From Crocosphaera chwakensis CCY0110 (GTDB taxonomy: Bacteria > Cyanobacteriota > Cyanobacteriia > Cyanobacteriales > Microcystaceae), in NCBI RefSeq assembly GCF_000169335.1, contig NZ_AAXW01000027.1, positions 1 through 61,319 of the forward strand: 61,319 nucleotides of DNA. The letters run 5' to 3'. The translations under genes and the position numbers were made by a program. The notes under the pieces are model-generated. The model searched no databases. It was not told the DNA's origin and saw only the letters and a list, made by a program, of their open reading frames with translations. Of this stretch, positions 35,579-45,436 are shown piece by piece. Position 1 is the stretch's first letter. Each line of letters opens with the position of its first letter.

Positions 35579-35936
35579 AATCTATTACTGAAGAGTTCAG
35601 TGAATCAACATACAGCAGTTTTCGACTTAGTATGGTAAGAGAAGTTAAAGCTTGATGGAGAGGGCAGGAGGCGGGTGTCAGACGTACTTTAATTACTTGC
35701 AAAGTGCTGTAAAGCAAAGATACCCAGATGGAATAGTTTTGATATCATCTACTTCATCAATAGTTAGTTTTTGGTGGAGGAGCTTGTCTAGGAGAAGAAA
35801 TCAATTAGTGCAATCCCATCCGTAAAAGTAAGTTTTCTCAGAGTTGATAAAGATAATGAAAAAACAAAAATGAACTCAAAATTCTTCTTCTGATAATTTA
35901 CACGATAGCTCAAATATCTACGAACAGTCTCTAAAA
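35579..35936. other. Intergenic region without recognised feature
   Basis: About 358 bp between the pilin start and the PhoD-like gene stop. It should contain the pilin promoter. Short ORFs here have no homology I recognise and no good ribosome-binding site. No repeat or RNA was identified. Confidence 0.4.
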
Positions 35937-38231
35937 TTACTTTGTATTTGATAAAGGTGGTAGAGAATCTAGCTCTAAAGAAATTTCATAACTGCTTTTG
36001 ACTGTTATGGTATTTTTCCAAGGAGGATACCAATAGGTTTCTTGGATGACAGCTTTGGTGGTTGACCAGTGAAATTTTACCAAGCTCAGATTATTTCGCC
36101 CAACCACTTCTAAACCTTCTTGCAACCAGCGATTGCGCCATATCCAAAACAAGAAATAGGTTATAAGTTTTGACACTAGGTTAGTCGACTGGTCTGGTGA
36201 ATGTCTAGGGACTTTTCGCCAAGCTAATGATTGTGAGGGTTGTCGTTGACACCATTGAATGCGGTATTGCCAATCTGGAAGAAGCTTTTGGTAGTCTAAA
36301 TAGTCTGATTGAGTTATTTTTTGCAGTTTAAAAGGTTGGTTCCATCCGAAAAACCGTTCAGTTTTTTCAGGAAATAAGGATTTAATTTTAGTATGTGCTA
36401 AGCGTGTTGCTAATTCTGAATTTTTAATTGCGCTTGAGGTTAACTGAACTAAAACAGACGTTTCCAAAGAGTCGTGAAACCAATGAGTTAGACGGACAGC
36501 ACAACTATAGTGAATATCTCCTGAAAGAATAATAACGCGCTTTCGCTCTTGACAAAGCGCAAGTAATAATTGAGCAAAGGCTTCTTGATGAAAGTTCCAT
36601 GAATCCCCCACATCGTTACTAAAAACATGAGCGCGATTGAATTTAAGCTGCTGAATGCGATCAATAATGCCTAAAGTGACTAAATTAGTTGGTAAAACAA
36701 CAATCGTCGCTTCAATTTCCGGCTTAATCTGTGCTAAAGGAACTTGTAATTGCTGTTTAAACGCCTTTGGACAAAGTAGCATTGGTGGTTGAAGTCCATT
36801 ATTCTCTCCAGGGGGATAACCACGCCAAGTACGAGTATCAACAACAATAACTTCGTGTTTATCGCTGCTAATGCTATAGTGCCAAGGAATAGCCTGACTG
36901 TCTCGTGACAAGATCAAAACATCTTCGTCTTTTTCCAGCTTAGGCAATCGTGTCGTTTGCTCAGTCTCTGGAATTCCTAGATAGCGATCGCATTCTGCCT
37001 TAGCTAAGGTATCTTTCCCTTGAGACATTAGCCATCTCGAAGCCGTTTTTAATAATTTTTCTCCCGAAGTCCCCGACTCAAACTGTTCTGGTGTATTTCC
37101 CCAAGCTTGAAACAAAGCATAAGCTAATAAGCCATTTTGTACGATTCTTTTGCCTAAAGGTTTTCCCAAAACGCGATCGCACCATTCACGATTGAGATAC
37201 CAATCATCGCTGATATCGTGGTCATCACAAATTGTATAGATAGGAACATTGGCTAAAGCTCTTCTCACCTCTGCTAAATCATTGATAAAACTATTTGTAT
37301 GCTCAATTTCTTGCTCCCATTTTTTGGCTTGTTTCCCATTGTTAAACAAACGGTTCCCAGGGGGTAAGCGATCAGGCATTAAAATAGGCGACCATGCTAG
37401 TAAGTAGACTGCTGCATATTCACCGAAACTAAATAAATGACTTTTAGCTTTTTCTGGCTTGTTCTTAACCATTGCTGTCAAACCACCCTCTATTCGAGCC
37501 ATGTTACTGCGTTGACCTGGCGGTAAGGCAGTAGATAAGATTGTGCCTTGCATTAGCGGTAACGCTTCTGACCAACCCAAAAGTAACTCATTGACTCCCT
37601 GTGCTAACCACAACATCGGATCGGCTACGTCATCGCCATAGATTTGGTCGCCTGTAAGAAATAGCTGATGGGGTCTTTCACTGGCCAAATGGGCGGAGTT
37701 TTGAATGATATTATCTAAACAAGATAAAGTATCTTTGCCCCCGCCATGAGGTTTACGGCAAGAACCATGAACTATTTTAAGTTGATTTAAGTTGTCTGGT
37801 GATAAAGCAAAGGTCGGTAACTGATGAGGAAAGTAACTCAGGCTATAATTACTAACTTGGATATCATCGATTAGATTGTAGCGCGCTGTAGGGTAAGCAG
37901 TCGTTTCATCTCCCTTAACATAAATATTGTAGGCATAAATCTCTCCAGGTTGTAGCGGTTTCTCTCCTTTCGTTTGGGCAGTGATAGTAGCTATGTGAAG
38001 GTTTTTACCTAAAGCGATCGTTTTACTCTTTCCTGTAAATAGGGGTCTCCCAATGACGGAACCCTGTTTTTTTGTTTCATATATTTCCAACTCAATAGTT
38101 CTCGGTTCTTTTAAGGCCAGCCACACTACAACCCTGTCTCGTTCTGTGCGACGTAAAAGTGGACCGGCTAAAATCAAAGGTAGGTTTTTGAGCTTTGGTA
38201 AATATTCAAAAACTGATTGTGATAGATTCAA
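35937..38231 (-). CDS. PhoD-like metallophosphatase family protein
   Basis: A 764-residue protein. The calcineurin-like/PhoD core has LKIVHGSCRKPHGGGKDT (about 150), LFLTGDQIYGDDVADPM (metal Asp), TICDDHDISDDWY (metal Asp/His, about 340) and VIILSGDIHYSCAV (metal His, about 575). An N-terminal beta domain (about 1-140) precedes it. No signal peptide or twin-arginine motif is visible, unlike exported PhoD alkaline phosphatases, so it is probably cytosolic with an unknown phosphoester substrate. Start ATG 38231. Confidence 0.82.
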   Translation of the reverse strand: MNLSQSVFEYLPKLKNLPLILAGPLLRRTERDRVVVWLALKEPRTIELEIYETKKQGSVIGRPLFTGKSKTIALGKNLHIATITAQTKGEKPLQPGEIYAYNIYVKGDETTAYPTARYNLIDDIQVSNYSLSYFPHQLPTFALSPDNLNQLKIVHGSCRKPHGGGKDTLSCLDNIIQNSAHLASERPHQLFLTGDQIYGDDVADPMLWLAQGVNELLLGWSEALPLMQGTILSTALPPGQRSNMARIEGGLTAMVKNKPEKAKSHLFSFGEYAAVYLLAWSPILMPDRLPPGNRLFNNGKQAKKWEQEIEHTNSFINDLAEVRRALANVPIYTICDDHDISDDWYLNREWCDRVLGKPLGKRIVQNGLLAYALFQAWGNTPEQFESGTSGEKLLKTASRWLMSQGKDTLAKAECDRYLGIPETEQTTRLPKLEKDEDVLILSRDSQAIPWHYSISSDKHEVIVVDTRTWRGYPPGENNGLQPPMLLCPKAFKQQLQVPLAQIKPEIEATIVVLPTNLVTLGIIDRIQQLKFNRAHVFSNDVGDSWNFHQEAFAQLLLALCQERKRVIILSGDIHYSCAVRLTHWFHDSLETSVLVQLTSSAIKNSELATRLAHTKIKSLFPEKTERFFGWNQPFKLQKITQSDYLDYQKLLPDWQYRIQWCQRQPSQSLAWRKVPRHSPDQSTNLVSKLITYFLFWIWRNRWLQEGLEVVGRNNLSLVKFHWSTTKAVIQETYWYPPWKNTITVKSSYEISLELDSLPPLSNTK

Positions 38232-38420
38232 TGTTGCAAAGTATTTTAAAATTAAAGTAAATTAGTAACAGTTTTTAGCTTATTAGCCATAATAACAAAT
38301 TATTTCTGACTTTAGAGATCCACAATTAATAACTATCGGGCTATTGGTTTAAACGTAATTGTGGATAGAATCCCATAGAAAGAAAATAAAGTTTTTATCA
38401 AAAAACTTAATAATATAGAC

Positions 38421-39119
38421 CTAACGATTAACAATTATCTCTACATTCCTATGCACTTCATTTAATAAGCGATGAGACATTCTAAATAACTCTTGACCCG
38501 TATGTAGATGAGAATCATCATAATTGCAAGAAAACCATTCTAACTCTTCAATGCCATCAGCAAGATGATTCAAACAATAGTAAACAATGGCTGCTATTTT
38601 AGCCAATTTCGGGGGATTGGGTTGAGAAGAAAAAATGCGTTTTGCTTGTTGCAAATCATGGCGAGAACAGCGCACATAATCTTGAAAAACTGCCATTAAT
38701 TCATCATCAAACGGGTCAGCAGCTAATTCATCAATTTGCTCATTTAAGCGGTTCAAAATACTCGAAACTAAGCGATCAATGGGACGATAAACCTTCTTTA
38801 ACCATTCATCAATTAACCCGATAGAAACCTCTTCAGTTGCGCGACGACTTTGATAATAAGAATGGGCTTGGGCTGTCCTCTGTTGTCGTCTGGCCGAAGG
38901 ATAATTAGGGATTAACTGTTGATCGTAGCTTTGTCGTCTTTGGGGGTCTCCCAATATCTCATAAGCTGCATTAATACGGATAATCTGTTCATGATTAGCA
39001 GTTTCCTGGCGACTGTCTGGGTGAAAACGCTTGGCTAAACGACGATACGCCTGTTTTATTTCCCTTTGAGTTGCAGTGTGACTAACTTCGAGGATGTGAT
39101 AATGATTCGTAGATGTCAT
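38421..39119 (-). CDS. J-domain (DnaJ-like) protein
   Basis: 232 residues. The J domain occupies residues about 3-68 with the HPD motif in KRFHPDSRQET, flanked by NHYHILEVSHTATQREIKQA and YEILGDPQRRQSYD. The C-terminal 160 residues are helical and match no standard DnaJ zinc or substrate domain, so it is a type III J-protein that would recruit an Hsp70 to a specific job. It lies about 11 kb from the Hsp70-like gene of the tagged-scaffold cluster, with no evidence they work together. Start ATG 39119, 40 bp after cysK. Confidence 0.9.
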   Translation of the reverse strand: MTSTNHYHILEVSHTATQREIKQAYRRLAKRFHPDSRQETANHEQIIRINAAYEILGDPQRRQSYDQQLIPNYPSARRQQRTAQAHSYYQSRRATEEVSIGLIDEWLKKVYRPIDRLVSSILNRLNEQIDELAADPFDDELMAVFQDYVRCSRHDLQQAKRIFSSQPNPPKLAKIAAIVYYCLNHLADGIEELEWFSCNYDDSHLHTGQELFRMSHRLLNEVHRNVEIIVNR

Positions 39120-39159
39120 GACAGTCTAGAAGATCAGAGAACAGCAACCAACCCTTTGC

Positions 39160-40122
39160 TTAATTAATCATGGCCAGTTGAGGGGGTTCGACATTTTGGA
39201 AAAGAGGGGTACTTAAGTAACGTTCTCCAAAACTGGGTTGAACCATTACGATCAGTTTACCGATATTTTCAGGCCGTTGGCCAACTTTAATGGCAGCACA
39301 TAAAGCAGCCCCTGTAGAAATACCGGACAGTAACCCTTCTTCTTTGGCCAACCGTCGTCCGTAGGTCATGGCCTCATCATCGGTTACTGTTACCACCTCA
39401 TCAATTAATTCAACTTTTAAGACTTCAGGGATAAAACCAGCACCAATGCCTTGTATTTTGTGTCCTCCTGGCTTTCCTCCCGATAAAATGGGGCTGCTAG
39501 TGGGTTCAACAGCGATCGCTTGAAAACTGGCTTTTCGTTGTTTAATCACCTCTGCGACACCGGTAATGGTACCGCCAGTTCCCACACCAGCAATTAAAAT
39601 GTCAACTTGTCCATCCGTATCTTCCCAAATTTCTTCGGCGGTGGTTAAACGGTGAATTTCGGGGTTAGCGGGGTTATTAAATTGTTGCAACATATAAGCA
39701 TTGGGCAGGGTTTCTACCAATTCTTGAGCGCGACGAATACAACCACTCATCCCTTCGCTACCGGGGGTTAATTCTAATTGCGCCCCATACGCTTTCAACA
39801 TGGCTCGACGTTCTTGGCTCATGGTTTCGGGCATGGTCAAAATTAATTTATATCCTTTGGCTGCTGCTACCATTGCCAGAGCAATACCCGTGTTACCAGA
39901 AGTCGGTTCAACTAACAGGGTTTTTCCTGGAATGATTAACCCGTCTCGTTCGGCTGAATTAATCATATTAACCCCAATACGATCTTTTACCGATGCTGCT
40001 GGGTTCATTCCTTCTAATTTAACGACAATTTGCGCTTTACAATCTTCTGCTTGAGGAATACGATTTAATTGGACTAGAGGAGTGCGGCCAATTAACTCAG
40101 ATACATTGTGAGCAATTTTCAT
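39160..40122 (-). CDS. cysK: Cysteine synthase A
   Basis: O-acetylserine sulfhydrylase, PLP-dependent, the last step of cysteine synthesis. 320 residues. The PLP lysine is in PAASVKDRIG (about 41-50), the substrate loop is EPTSGNTGIALA, and GVGTGGTITG binds the PLP phosphate. The Ser near the pyridine nitrogen is in GLLSGISTGAA. Length and start MKIAHNVSELIGRTPLV match the family. Probably co-transcribed with the J-domain gene downstream (40 bp). Confidence 0.96.
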   Translation of the reverse strand: MKIAHNVSELIGRTPLVQLNRIPQAEDCKAQIVVKLEGMNPAASVKDRIGVNMINSAERDGLIIPGKTLLVEPTSGNTGIALAMVAAAKGYKLILTMPETMSQERRAMLKAYGAQLELTPGSEGMSGCIRRAQELVETLPNAYMLQQFNNPANPEIHRLTTAEEIWEDTDGQVDILIAGVGTGGTITGVAEVIKQRKASFQAIAVEPTSSPILSGGKPGGHKIQGIGAGFIPEVLKVELIDEVVTVTDDEAMTYGRRLAKEEGLLSGISTGAALCAAIKVGQRPENIGKLIVMVQPSFGERYLSTPLFQNVEPPQLAMIN

Positions 40123-40534
40123 AAATCTTGTCTTAGTATACTTAATGACTTATTCTTTGGTTGTAGTCTCTCATTTAGTAGTTATCACTATTTTTTAGGG
40201 TTTCTTCATTTTTGTTGTCATAGGGATTTTCAATTCAGTCATTTTGCTTTGAGTTATTGTTTTCGGCTAGTATCTTTGGCAAATACGCGCATAATTTTCG
40301 TCGCTAGATGAACCTCTGTAGATCACAAAGCCAGTTTGAGACAAGCGATAGTTGCAAAAAAAATAAATAACTTTTAGTTGTAATGACAGTCAAGATTATC
40401 AAAAGTCTGAATATAGTTTAGCATTTCCTTAGTTAGAATTATCACAAGTACTACCCTTTGTTCAACAAAGTTTAAGAGATAGTAAGACCAAAACCCTGCG
40501 AGATTTTCGTCAATGGGTTCGCCATTTTAGTTAA
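40123..40534. other. Intergenic region with a possible gene-tail fragment
   Basis: About 410 bp. The plus-strand frame from about 40433 to a TAA at 40532-40534 reads ELSQVLPFVQQSLRDSKTKT and then LRDFRQWVRHFS, which looks like the end of a real protein, but there is no upstream reading frame or start. Possibly a decayed gene. The cysK promoter should lie near 40123-40200. Confidence 0.35.
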
Positions 40535-41248
40535 TTATGAGGTCAAACTTTTTTCGACTCTTTCTATATCTAAATCAGAAAAATAATCGATCGCCCAATT
40601 AGACAGTCGCTGCATAAAATGATAAGGATAAGTATTAGCAATCCCTACCACTTGCATTTTAGCTTGTTTTGCTGCTTCAATCCCTGCTGGTGTATCTTCA
40701 ATCACTAAACAACTTTCAGGGGTTAATTGTAAGTTATTATCTAATTCATTAAACCTTTGAACTGCTAATAAATAACCGTCGGGTTCTGGTTTACTTCTGG
40801 GAATTTCATCACCGCCAACAATTACCTCAAAATAGTTTAAGATTTCTGCTTTTTCTAAAATAAATTTAACTTCAGATAGAACCGTTCCTGTTACTAATCC
40901 AATTCGTAAATTATGCTGTTGTAAATGGGTTAAAAAATCTTTTAATTCAGGATAAATAGGGAGTTCTTTTAAAGCCTCAATTTTTTGACGATAAGCGGTA
41001 GTTTTGGCTTCAATTAAATTATCCAAATACTCATCAGATACCATTCTTCCTCGACGAGATAAAATATCTAATAAACAAGCGCGATCGCTTCTTCCTAAAC
41101 ACAAATCTTGATATTCCTCAGCATCGGGACGTAAATTTTCTCCTAATAAAATTTCATTGATCAATTCTTGATGAATATCTTCATCATTAATAATAACCCC
41201 ATTAAAATCAAAAATAACTGCTTTTAACATCTCATTGTTATCACTCAT
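40535..41248 (-). CDS. HAD-superfamily hydrolase (beta-phosphoglucomutase-like)
   Basis: 237 residues. Motif I VIFDFNGVIINDE has the nucleophile Asp, but Asn replaces the usual second Asp (DxDG to DxNG). Motif II is GLVTGTV, motif III has Lys in RSKPEPDGYL, and motif IV is CLVIEDTPAGIEAA. A helical cap (about residues 20-90) makes it subfamily I. Asn at the acid/base position fits a phosphatase-like or phosphonatase-like member; the substrate is unknown. It starts 5 bp after panD. M7 (MLKAVIF) is an alternative start. Confidence 0.85.
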   Translation of the reverse strand: MSDNNEMLKAVIFDFNGVIINDEDIHQELINEILLGENLRPDAEEYQDLCLGRSDRACLLDILSRRGRMVSDEYLDNLIEAKTTAYRQKIEALKELPIYPELKDFLTHLQQHNLRIGLVTGTVLSEVKFILEKAEILNYFEVIVGGDEIPRSKPEPDGYLLAVQRFNELDNNLQLTPESCLVIEDTPAGIEAAKQAKMQVVGIANTYPYHFMQRLSNWAIDYFSDLDIERVEKSLTS

Positions 41249-41253
41249 ATCAA

Positions 41254-41709
41254 TTAAGTCTGACTGCTTTCTAGTATAGTATCAATCATAGAAGTATTAT
41301 TAAATTCCACTTTTTTACCATCTTCACAGGGAACTAAGGTTTGAATGAGGAAGTCTTGGATTTTGTTATGTTCATCAGCAACGATAACCCTTGCTGTATG
41401 ACCCCTTTGTAATACTTCCTGGCGATCGCAATTTTCATAAGCATAAATAATTAATAAATCCCCTGGTTGACATAATAAAGCAGCCCCACCATTGGGACAG
41501 ATTTCCCCTTTTCCTGCTTCTCCTGGGATAACATAGGTAGAAAATCGATTACCATTATTTAAGTTAACAATATCAACTTCTTCGAGGGGCAACATCCCTA
41601 CTTTATCCAGTAAAATCGGATCGATTGTAATACTACCGACATAATCAATATTTGCCTCAGTCACTTGCACTCGATGTAACTTAGCGTGCATTAACTTAAT
41701 GGTTCCCAT
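41254..41709 (-). CDS. panD: Aspartate 1-decarboxylase
   Basis: Makes beta-alanine for pantothenate and coenzyme A. The proenzyme self-cleaves at Gly-Ser in NIDYVGSITID to give the pyruvoyl Ser. The protein has the double-psi-beta-barrel strings KLHRVQVTEANIDY, GEICPNGGAA and GDLLIIYAYE. From MGTIKLMHAKLHRV it has 151 residues against about 120-130 in most species; the extension is at the C terminus. Five bp separate it from the HAD gene, so they are an operon. Confidence 0.94.
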   Translation of the reverse strand: MGTIKLMHAKLHRVQVTEANIDYVGSITIDPILLDKVGMLPLEEVDIVNLNNGNRFSTYVIPGEAGKGEICPNGGAALLCQPGDLLIIYAYENCDRQEVLQRGHTARVIVADEHNKIQDFLIQTLVPCEDGKKVEFNNTSMIDTILESSQT

Positions 41710-41854
41710 ATACGTTGATTAAACTAATTCTATTTCTATCCTGACACATTTTGCTCTTAATTATTAATTGTTAACTATTCATTATTTAAGATAACCCTGG
41801 TCAAAATTGAGCTATTCAGCTAAGATGCAACTGTTGTCAGTCAAATTAAGATGA

Positions 41855-42748
41855 ATGAGGGAAGAAAATAAGACAGCTTGGTTTATGTTAATTCCGGCTT
41901 TAGCTGTACTTGCTTTTGTGTTTGCTTATCCCATTGGACGCGCTTTTTGGTTAAGTTTATTTACAGAAAATTTAGGAACTCAATTACAACCCGTTTTTTC
42001 AGGCTTTACTAACTATCTTCGTATGGCAGGAGATGGTCGTTTTTGGCAATCAATGTGGAATACTTGGGTATTTACAGGAGTTAGTGTTTTTCTAGAATTA
42101 GTGTTAGGAATGATAGTGGCTTTAGTATTAAACCAAGCCTTTTTTTGTAGAGGTGCAGTTAGGACTATTTCTATGATTCCTTGGGCGTTACCTACTGCGA
42201 TTATGGGGTTAGCGTGGGCTTGGATTTTTAACGATCAATATGGGGTAGTTAATGATATTTTACAACGTTTAGGAATCATTAATACAGAAATTAATTGGTT
42301 AGGTGATCCCACTTTAGCAATGATAGCTTTAATTGTGGCTGATGTTTGGAAAACAACCCCTTTTATTAGCATTATTTTATTAGCCGGGTTACAATCAATT
42401 CCTAAAGATTTATATGAGGCTCATTCCCTGGATGGGGCTAACCCTTGGCAGAGTTTTTATCAAATTACGTTACCCTTAGTTATGCCCCAAGTTTTAATCG
42501 CTTTATTGTTCAGATTTGCCCAAGCTTTCGGTATTTTTGACTTAGTTCAAGTGATGACAGGAGGGGGACCAGCCGGGGCAACGGAAACCGTTTCTATTTA
42601 TATTTATTCTACAGTCATGAGATACTTAGACTTTGGTTATGGTGCAGCCTTAGTTGTGATTACATTTTTATTATTAATTGCTGCTGTTGCTTTAATCGCT
42701 TTCTTATTAAACCAAGTGAGAAAAAGCGGACAAGGAAGCTTATTTTAA
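41855..42748 (+). CDS. Sugar ABC transporter permease, MalF type
   Basis: Integral membrane permease of a CUT1-family ABC importer. 297 residues with six hydrophobic segments (LIPALAVLAFVFAYPIG, VFLELVLGMIVALVL, ALIVADVWKTTPFISIILLAG and others). The EAA loop reads DLYEAHSLDGANPWQSFYQI (about 188-207), which contacts the ATPase. The partner permease follows after 38 bp. No substrate-binding protein or ATPase gene is nearby, so the substrate (a disaccharide, glucosylglycerol or similar) cannot be named. Confidence 0.92.
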   Translation: MREENKTAWFMLIPALAVLAFVFAYPIGRAFWLSLFTENLGTQLQPVFSGFTNYLRMAGDGRFWQSMWNTWVFTGVSVFLELVLGMIVALVLNQAFFCRGAVRTISMIPWALPTAIMGLAWAWIFNDQYGVVNDILQRLGIINTEINWLGDPTLAMIALIVADVWKTTPFISIILLAGLQSIPKDLYEAHSLDGANPWQSFYQITLPLVMPQVLIALLFRFAQAFGIFDLVQVMTGGGPAGATETVSIYIYSTVMRYLDFGYGAALVVITFLLLIAAVALIAFLLNQVRKSGQGSLF

Positions 42749-42786
42749 ATACTCTAAAATAGTATTAACGTTTAAGAAAATTAATT

Positions 42787-43614
42787 ATGAATAACAAAAA
42801 AATTATTCTTTATCTCTGTGTTTTTTTGGTAATTATCTTCTTTATCACTCCTATCATTTGGCAAATTTTAACTTCTATCAAAACCAATGAAGCCATTTCA
42901 GCAATTCCTAATGTCTATATTCCTAAAACTATAACCTTTGAACATTATATTGAATTGTTTCGGAGACGACCCTTTGGACTTTATATTTTTAATAGTGCCT
43001 TAGTTTCTATTGTTTCTACCTTCATTTGTTTAGTGGTTGGTTCTCCTGCTGCTTACGTATTAGCCCGAATAAACATTCCAGGAAAAAATATCATTTTAGG
43101 CTTAGTTTTGATTATTTCTTTATTTCCTTATGTCTTACTATTTTTAGGGTTATTAGAAGTAATCAAATTGTTTGGACTGGGTAATAATTATTTAGCTTTA
43201 ATTATTCCCTACACAGGAATTAATTTACCTCTAACTATTTTAGTGATGCGTAGTTTCTTTGAACAACTACCTAAAGATTTAGAAGATGCAGCCAGAATTG
43301 ATGGTTATAAAATGATTCCCATGTTGCTACAAATATTATTACCGATGACCCTTCCAGCCTTAGTGACAACCGGAATTTTAACCTTTATTTTTGCCTGGAA
43401 TGAATACATTTTTGCCCTCACTTTTATTACCCGTGAAACCATGAAAACCATTCCCGTGGCCACGGCTCAGATAGGAGGTGCAACTATCTTTGAAATTCCC
43501 TATGGTCCCATTGCAGCAGCCACAGTTTTAGGAACTTTTCCCCTTGTTTTATTAGTCTTATTCTTCCAGAGAAGAATTGTCGAGGGATTAACCGCAGGAG
43601 CCGTGAAAGGGTAA
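42787..43614 (+). CDS. Sugar ABC transporter permease, MalG type
   Basis: Second permease of the CUT1 pair, 275 residues with six segments starting IILYLCVFLVIIFFITPIIW. The EAA loop is LPKDLEDAARIDGYKMIPML (about 160-179). The C-terminal region VPVATAQIGGATI and FPLVLLVLFFQRRIVEGLTA is typical of MalG homologues. Directly after the MalF-type gene, so they form an operon. Confidence 0.92.
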   Translation: MNNKKIILYLCVFLVIIFFITPIIWQILTSIKTNEAISAIPNVYIPKTITFEHYIELFRRRPFGLYIFNSALVSIVSTFICLVVGSPAAYVLARINIPGKNIILGLVLIISLFPYVLLFLGLLEVIKLFGLGNNYLALIIPYTGINLPLTILVMRSFFEQLPKDLEDAARIDGYKMIPMLLQILLPMTLPALVTTGILTFIFAWNEYIFALTFITRETMKTIPVATAQIGGATIFEIPYGPIAAATVLGTFPLVLLVLFFQRRIVEGLTAGAVKG

Positions 43615-43669
43615 AATAAACTGCTGTATAAAAGATGTATTAAAATGGACTATGTGAGGAGGTTTAAAA

Positions 43670-44950
43670 ATGTTAGATTTGTTGGCTTTAACATTAGGAA
43701 GTTTATTAGGAAAAACGCCCCCATCTATTGAGGTAGTTCCTGTGGTTGCTTGGCAAGAGGCAAAAGTGTTTGATGTTCCCACCCAATCTGATCCCGTCGT
43801 AGAATCGATTATTGCTGATTATCTGAAAAATTTAGCTTCTTTAGGGTTTTCTGCCGATAAACAAGGCATTTGGCTGCAATCAGACTGGGCTTATTTAGGA
43901 AATCATCAAGCGAAAACCCCGTTATCGGCCGCCTCTTTAACAAAAATTGCAACCTCTTTAGCTGCATTGGAAACCTGGGGAACCGAACATCGTTTTGAGA
44001 CAGAATTTTTAACCGTTGGAACCATAGAAAATGGCGTTTTAAAAGGAGATTTAATTGTCAAAGGAAGCGGTGATCCCTTATTTGTTTGGGAAGAAGCGAT
44101 CGCAGTGGGTAACGAACTTAATGAACTGGGAATAAAAGAAGTAACTGGCAACTTAATTATTGTTGATAATTTTGCCATGAATTTTAAATCTGATTCCCAA
44201 ACGTCCGGACAATTATTACAATTAGCCCTTAATTCTAATCGTTGGACACCTCTTATTAAACAACAATATCAAAACTTACCCCCCAATACCCCTAAACCTG
44301 AAATTACCATCAAAGGAACGGTTAAAGTTGAAAAGAATGTGCCTGAGACAGCACAAACCTTACTCACCCATCAATCGTTAACCATGGCCGAATTGCTCAA
44401 ACAAATGAATATATATAGTAATAATGTCATGTCCGAGATGATCGCCGAGTCTGTGGGTGGGGCTGCTGTTGTCTCAGAAATGGCAGCCAAAGCAGCTAAA
44501 GTTGATCCCCAAGAAGTCCAGTTAATCAATGGATCAGGGTTAGGGGTAGAAAATAGAATTTCTCCTCGCGCTTCAGTGGGAATGTTAATAGCGATGGAAG
44601 AAAAATTAAAAGATAATCCCTTGAGTGTGGCTGACTTGTTTCCTATGGGGGGACGTGATACCACAGGAACCGTTCAATGGCGAAATCTTCCCGATGGCGT
44701 TGCTGTGAAAACAGGGACCTTAGCCCAAGTTAGTGCTTTAGCTGGCGTGATCCCTACCAAAGAACGGGGTCCAGTATGGTTTGCCATTATTAATCATGGA
44801 TCGAATGTTGATCGCTTTCGGGTTGAACAGGATCGCTTCTTACAAAGGTTAGCAACCCATTGGGACTTAACCCCGGTGGTTTCTCCTGTAAAAGCCACCG
44901 AATCCGTCAAATTAGGCGATCCGAAACGAAATTTAACCAAAGAAAGTTGA
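43670..44950 (+). CDS. dacB: D-alanyl-D-alanine carboxypeptidase, PBP4/DacB type
   Basis: Peptidase S13 enzyme that trims or cuts peptidoglycan cross-links. 426 residues. The serine motif SxxK is in AASLTKIA (about 86-93), the SxN motif in NIYSNNVMSE (about 247-256), and the KTG motif in AVKTGTLAQV (about 345-354). The start ATG 43670 follows an excellent ribosome-binding site (GAGGAGG). A hydrophobic N terminus is short, so export by a weak signal is assumed. A GC-rich inverted repeat follows at 44957. Confidence 0.92.
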   Translation: MLDLLALTLGSLLGKTPPSIEVVPVVAWQEAKVFDVPTQSDPVVESIIADYLKNLASLGFSADKQGIWLQSDWAYLGNHQAKTPLSAASLTKIATSLAALETWGTEHRFETEFLTVGTIENGVLKGDLIVKGSGDPLFVWEEAIAVGNELNELGIKEVTGNLIIVDNFAMNFKSDSQTSGQLLQLALNSNRWTPLIKQQYQNLPPNTPKPEITIKGTVKVEKNVPETAQTLLTHQSLTMAELLKQMNIYSNNVMSEMIAESVGGAAVVSEMAAKAAKVDPQEVQLINGSGLGVENRISPRASVGMLIAMEEKLKDNPLSVADLFPMGGRDTTGTVQWRNLPDGVAVKTGTLAQVSALAGVIPTKERGPVWFAIINHGSNVDRFRVEQDRFLQRLATHWDLTPVVSPVKATESVKLGDPKRNLTKES

Positions 44951-44956
44951 GTTTAA

Positions 44957-44973
44957 GGTGGGCATTGCCCACC
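44957..44973 (+). terminator. Inverted repeat after dacB
   Basis: GGTGGGC-ATT-GCCCACC is a perfect 7-bp stem with a 3-nt loop, 6 bp after the dacB stop. There is no T-run, so it may be a weak terminator or a dispersed repeat; a near copy is at 45363-45385. Confidence 0.45.
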
Positions 44974-45068
44974 CTATTAAAGAACTGTATATCCTAATTT
45001 TGCCTGTTTCCAAATAGCTGATAAAATACCGATAGATATAAAAACTAACATTAATCATCAATTAAAAA

Positions 45069-45296
45069 TCAATTAAAAAATGTTGCTGTTTCTTGTGTTT
45101 GTTTAACCTTAATTAATTTGATTTGAGACTCAGCAACTTCTACGATATCTTGAGTAATTAAACCTTCTACACTGTAGCCATCTTCTCCTTGAAACATGGG
45201 ATAATGTTCAACAATTACCCCAATAGAACCTTTTTTAAGATTAAACTCAGGAATATCTTCAGTTAATTGGACTTGAGAAAATAGAGGAAATGTCAT
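45069..45296 (-). CDS. DUF4926-family small protein
   Basis: 75 residues with the DUF4926 pattern: LFSQVQLTEDIPEFNLKKGS, GVIVEHYP and YSVEGLITQDIVEVAESQIK. A small beta-barrel-like protein of unknown role, often found near toxin-antitoxin genes in cyanobacteria, but no partner is seen here. Start ATG 45296. Confidence 0.78.
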   Translation of the reverse strand: MTFPLFSQVQLTEDIPEFNLKKGSIGVIVEHYPMFQGEDGYSVEGLITQDIVEVAESQIKLIKVKQTQETATFFN

Positions 45297-45362
45297 TAGT
45301 GTTATTTAAGTTTCGAGATCACACTATATTATTATGTCAAAATAAAACTTTTAGCTAAAAAG

Positions 45363-45385
45363 TAGGGTGGGCATTGCCGACCCTA
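45363..45385 (-). terminator. Terminator-like hairpin after the RTX gene
   Basis: TAGGGTGGGC/GCCGACCCTA stem with one mismatch. On the minus strand it is followed by CTTTTTAG, fitting a Rho-independent terminator for the leftward calcium-binding protein gene. Same core as 44957-44973. Confidence 0.55.
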
Positions 45386-45436
45386 CAAGATTTTTAAGCA
45401 AAAAAAAAGTCGGATGCACTGGTGCAAGATGTCAGT

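Noticed and set aside
38421..39119. J-domain protein as the co-chaperone of the Hsp70-like protein in the tagged cluster
   Set aside because: It lies more than 11 kb away, is paired with cysK, and no sequence link is visible.
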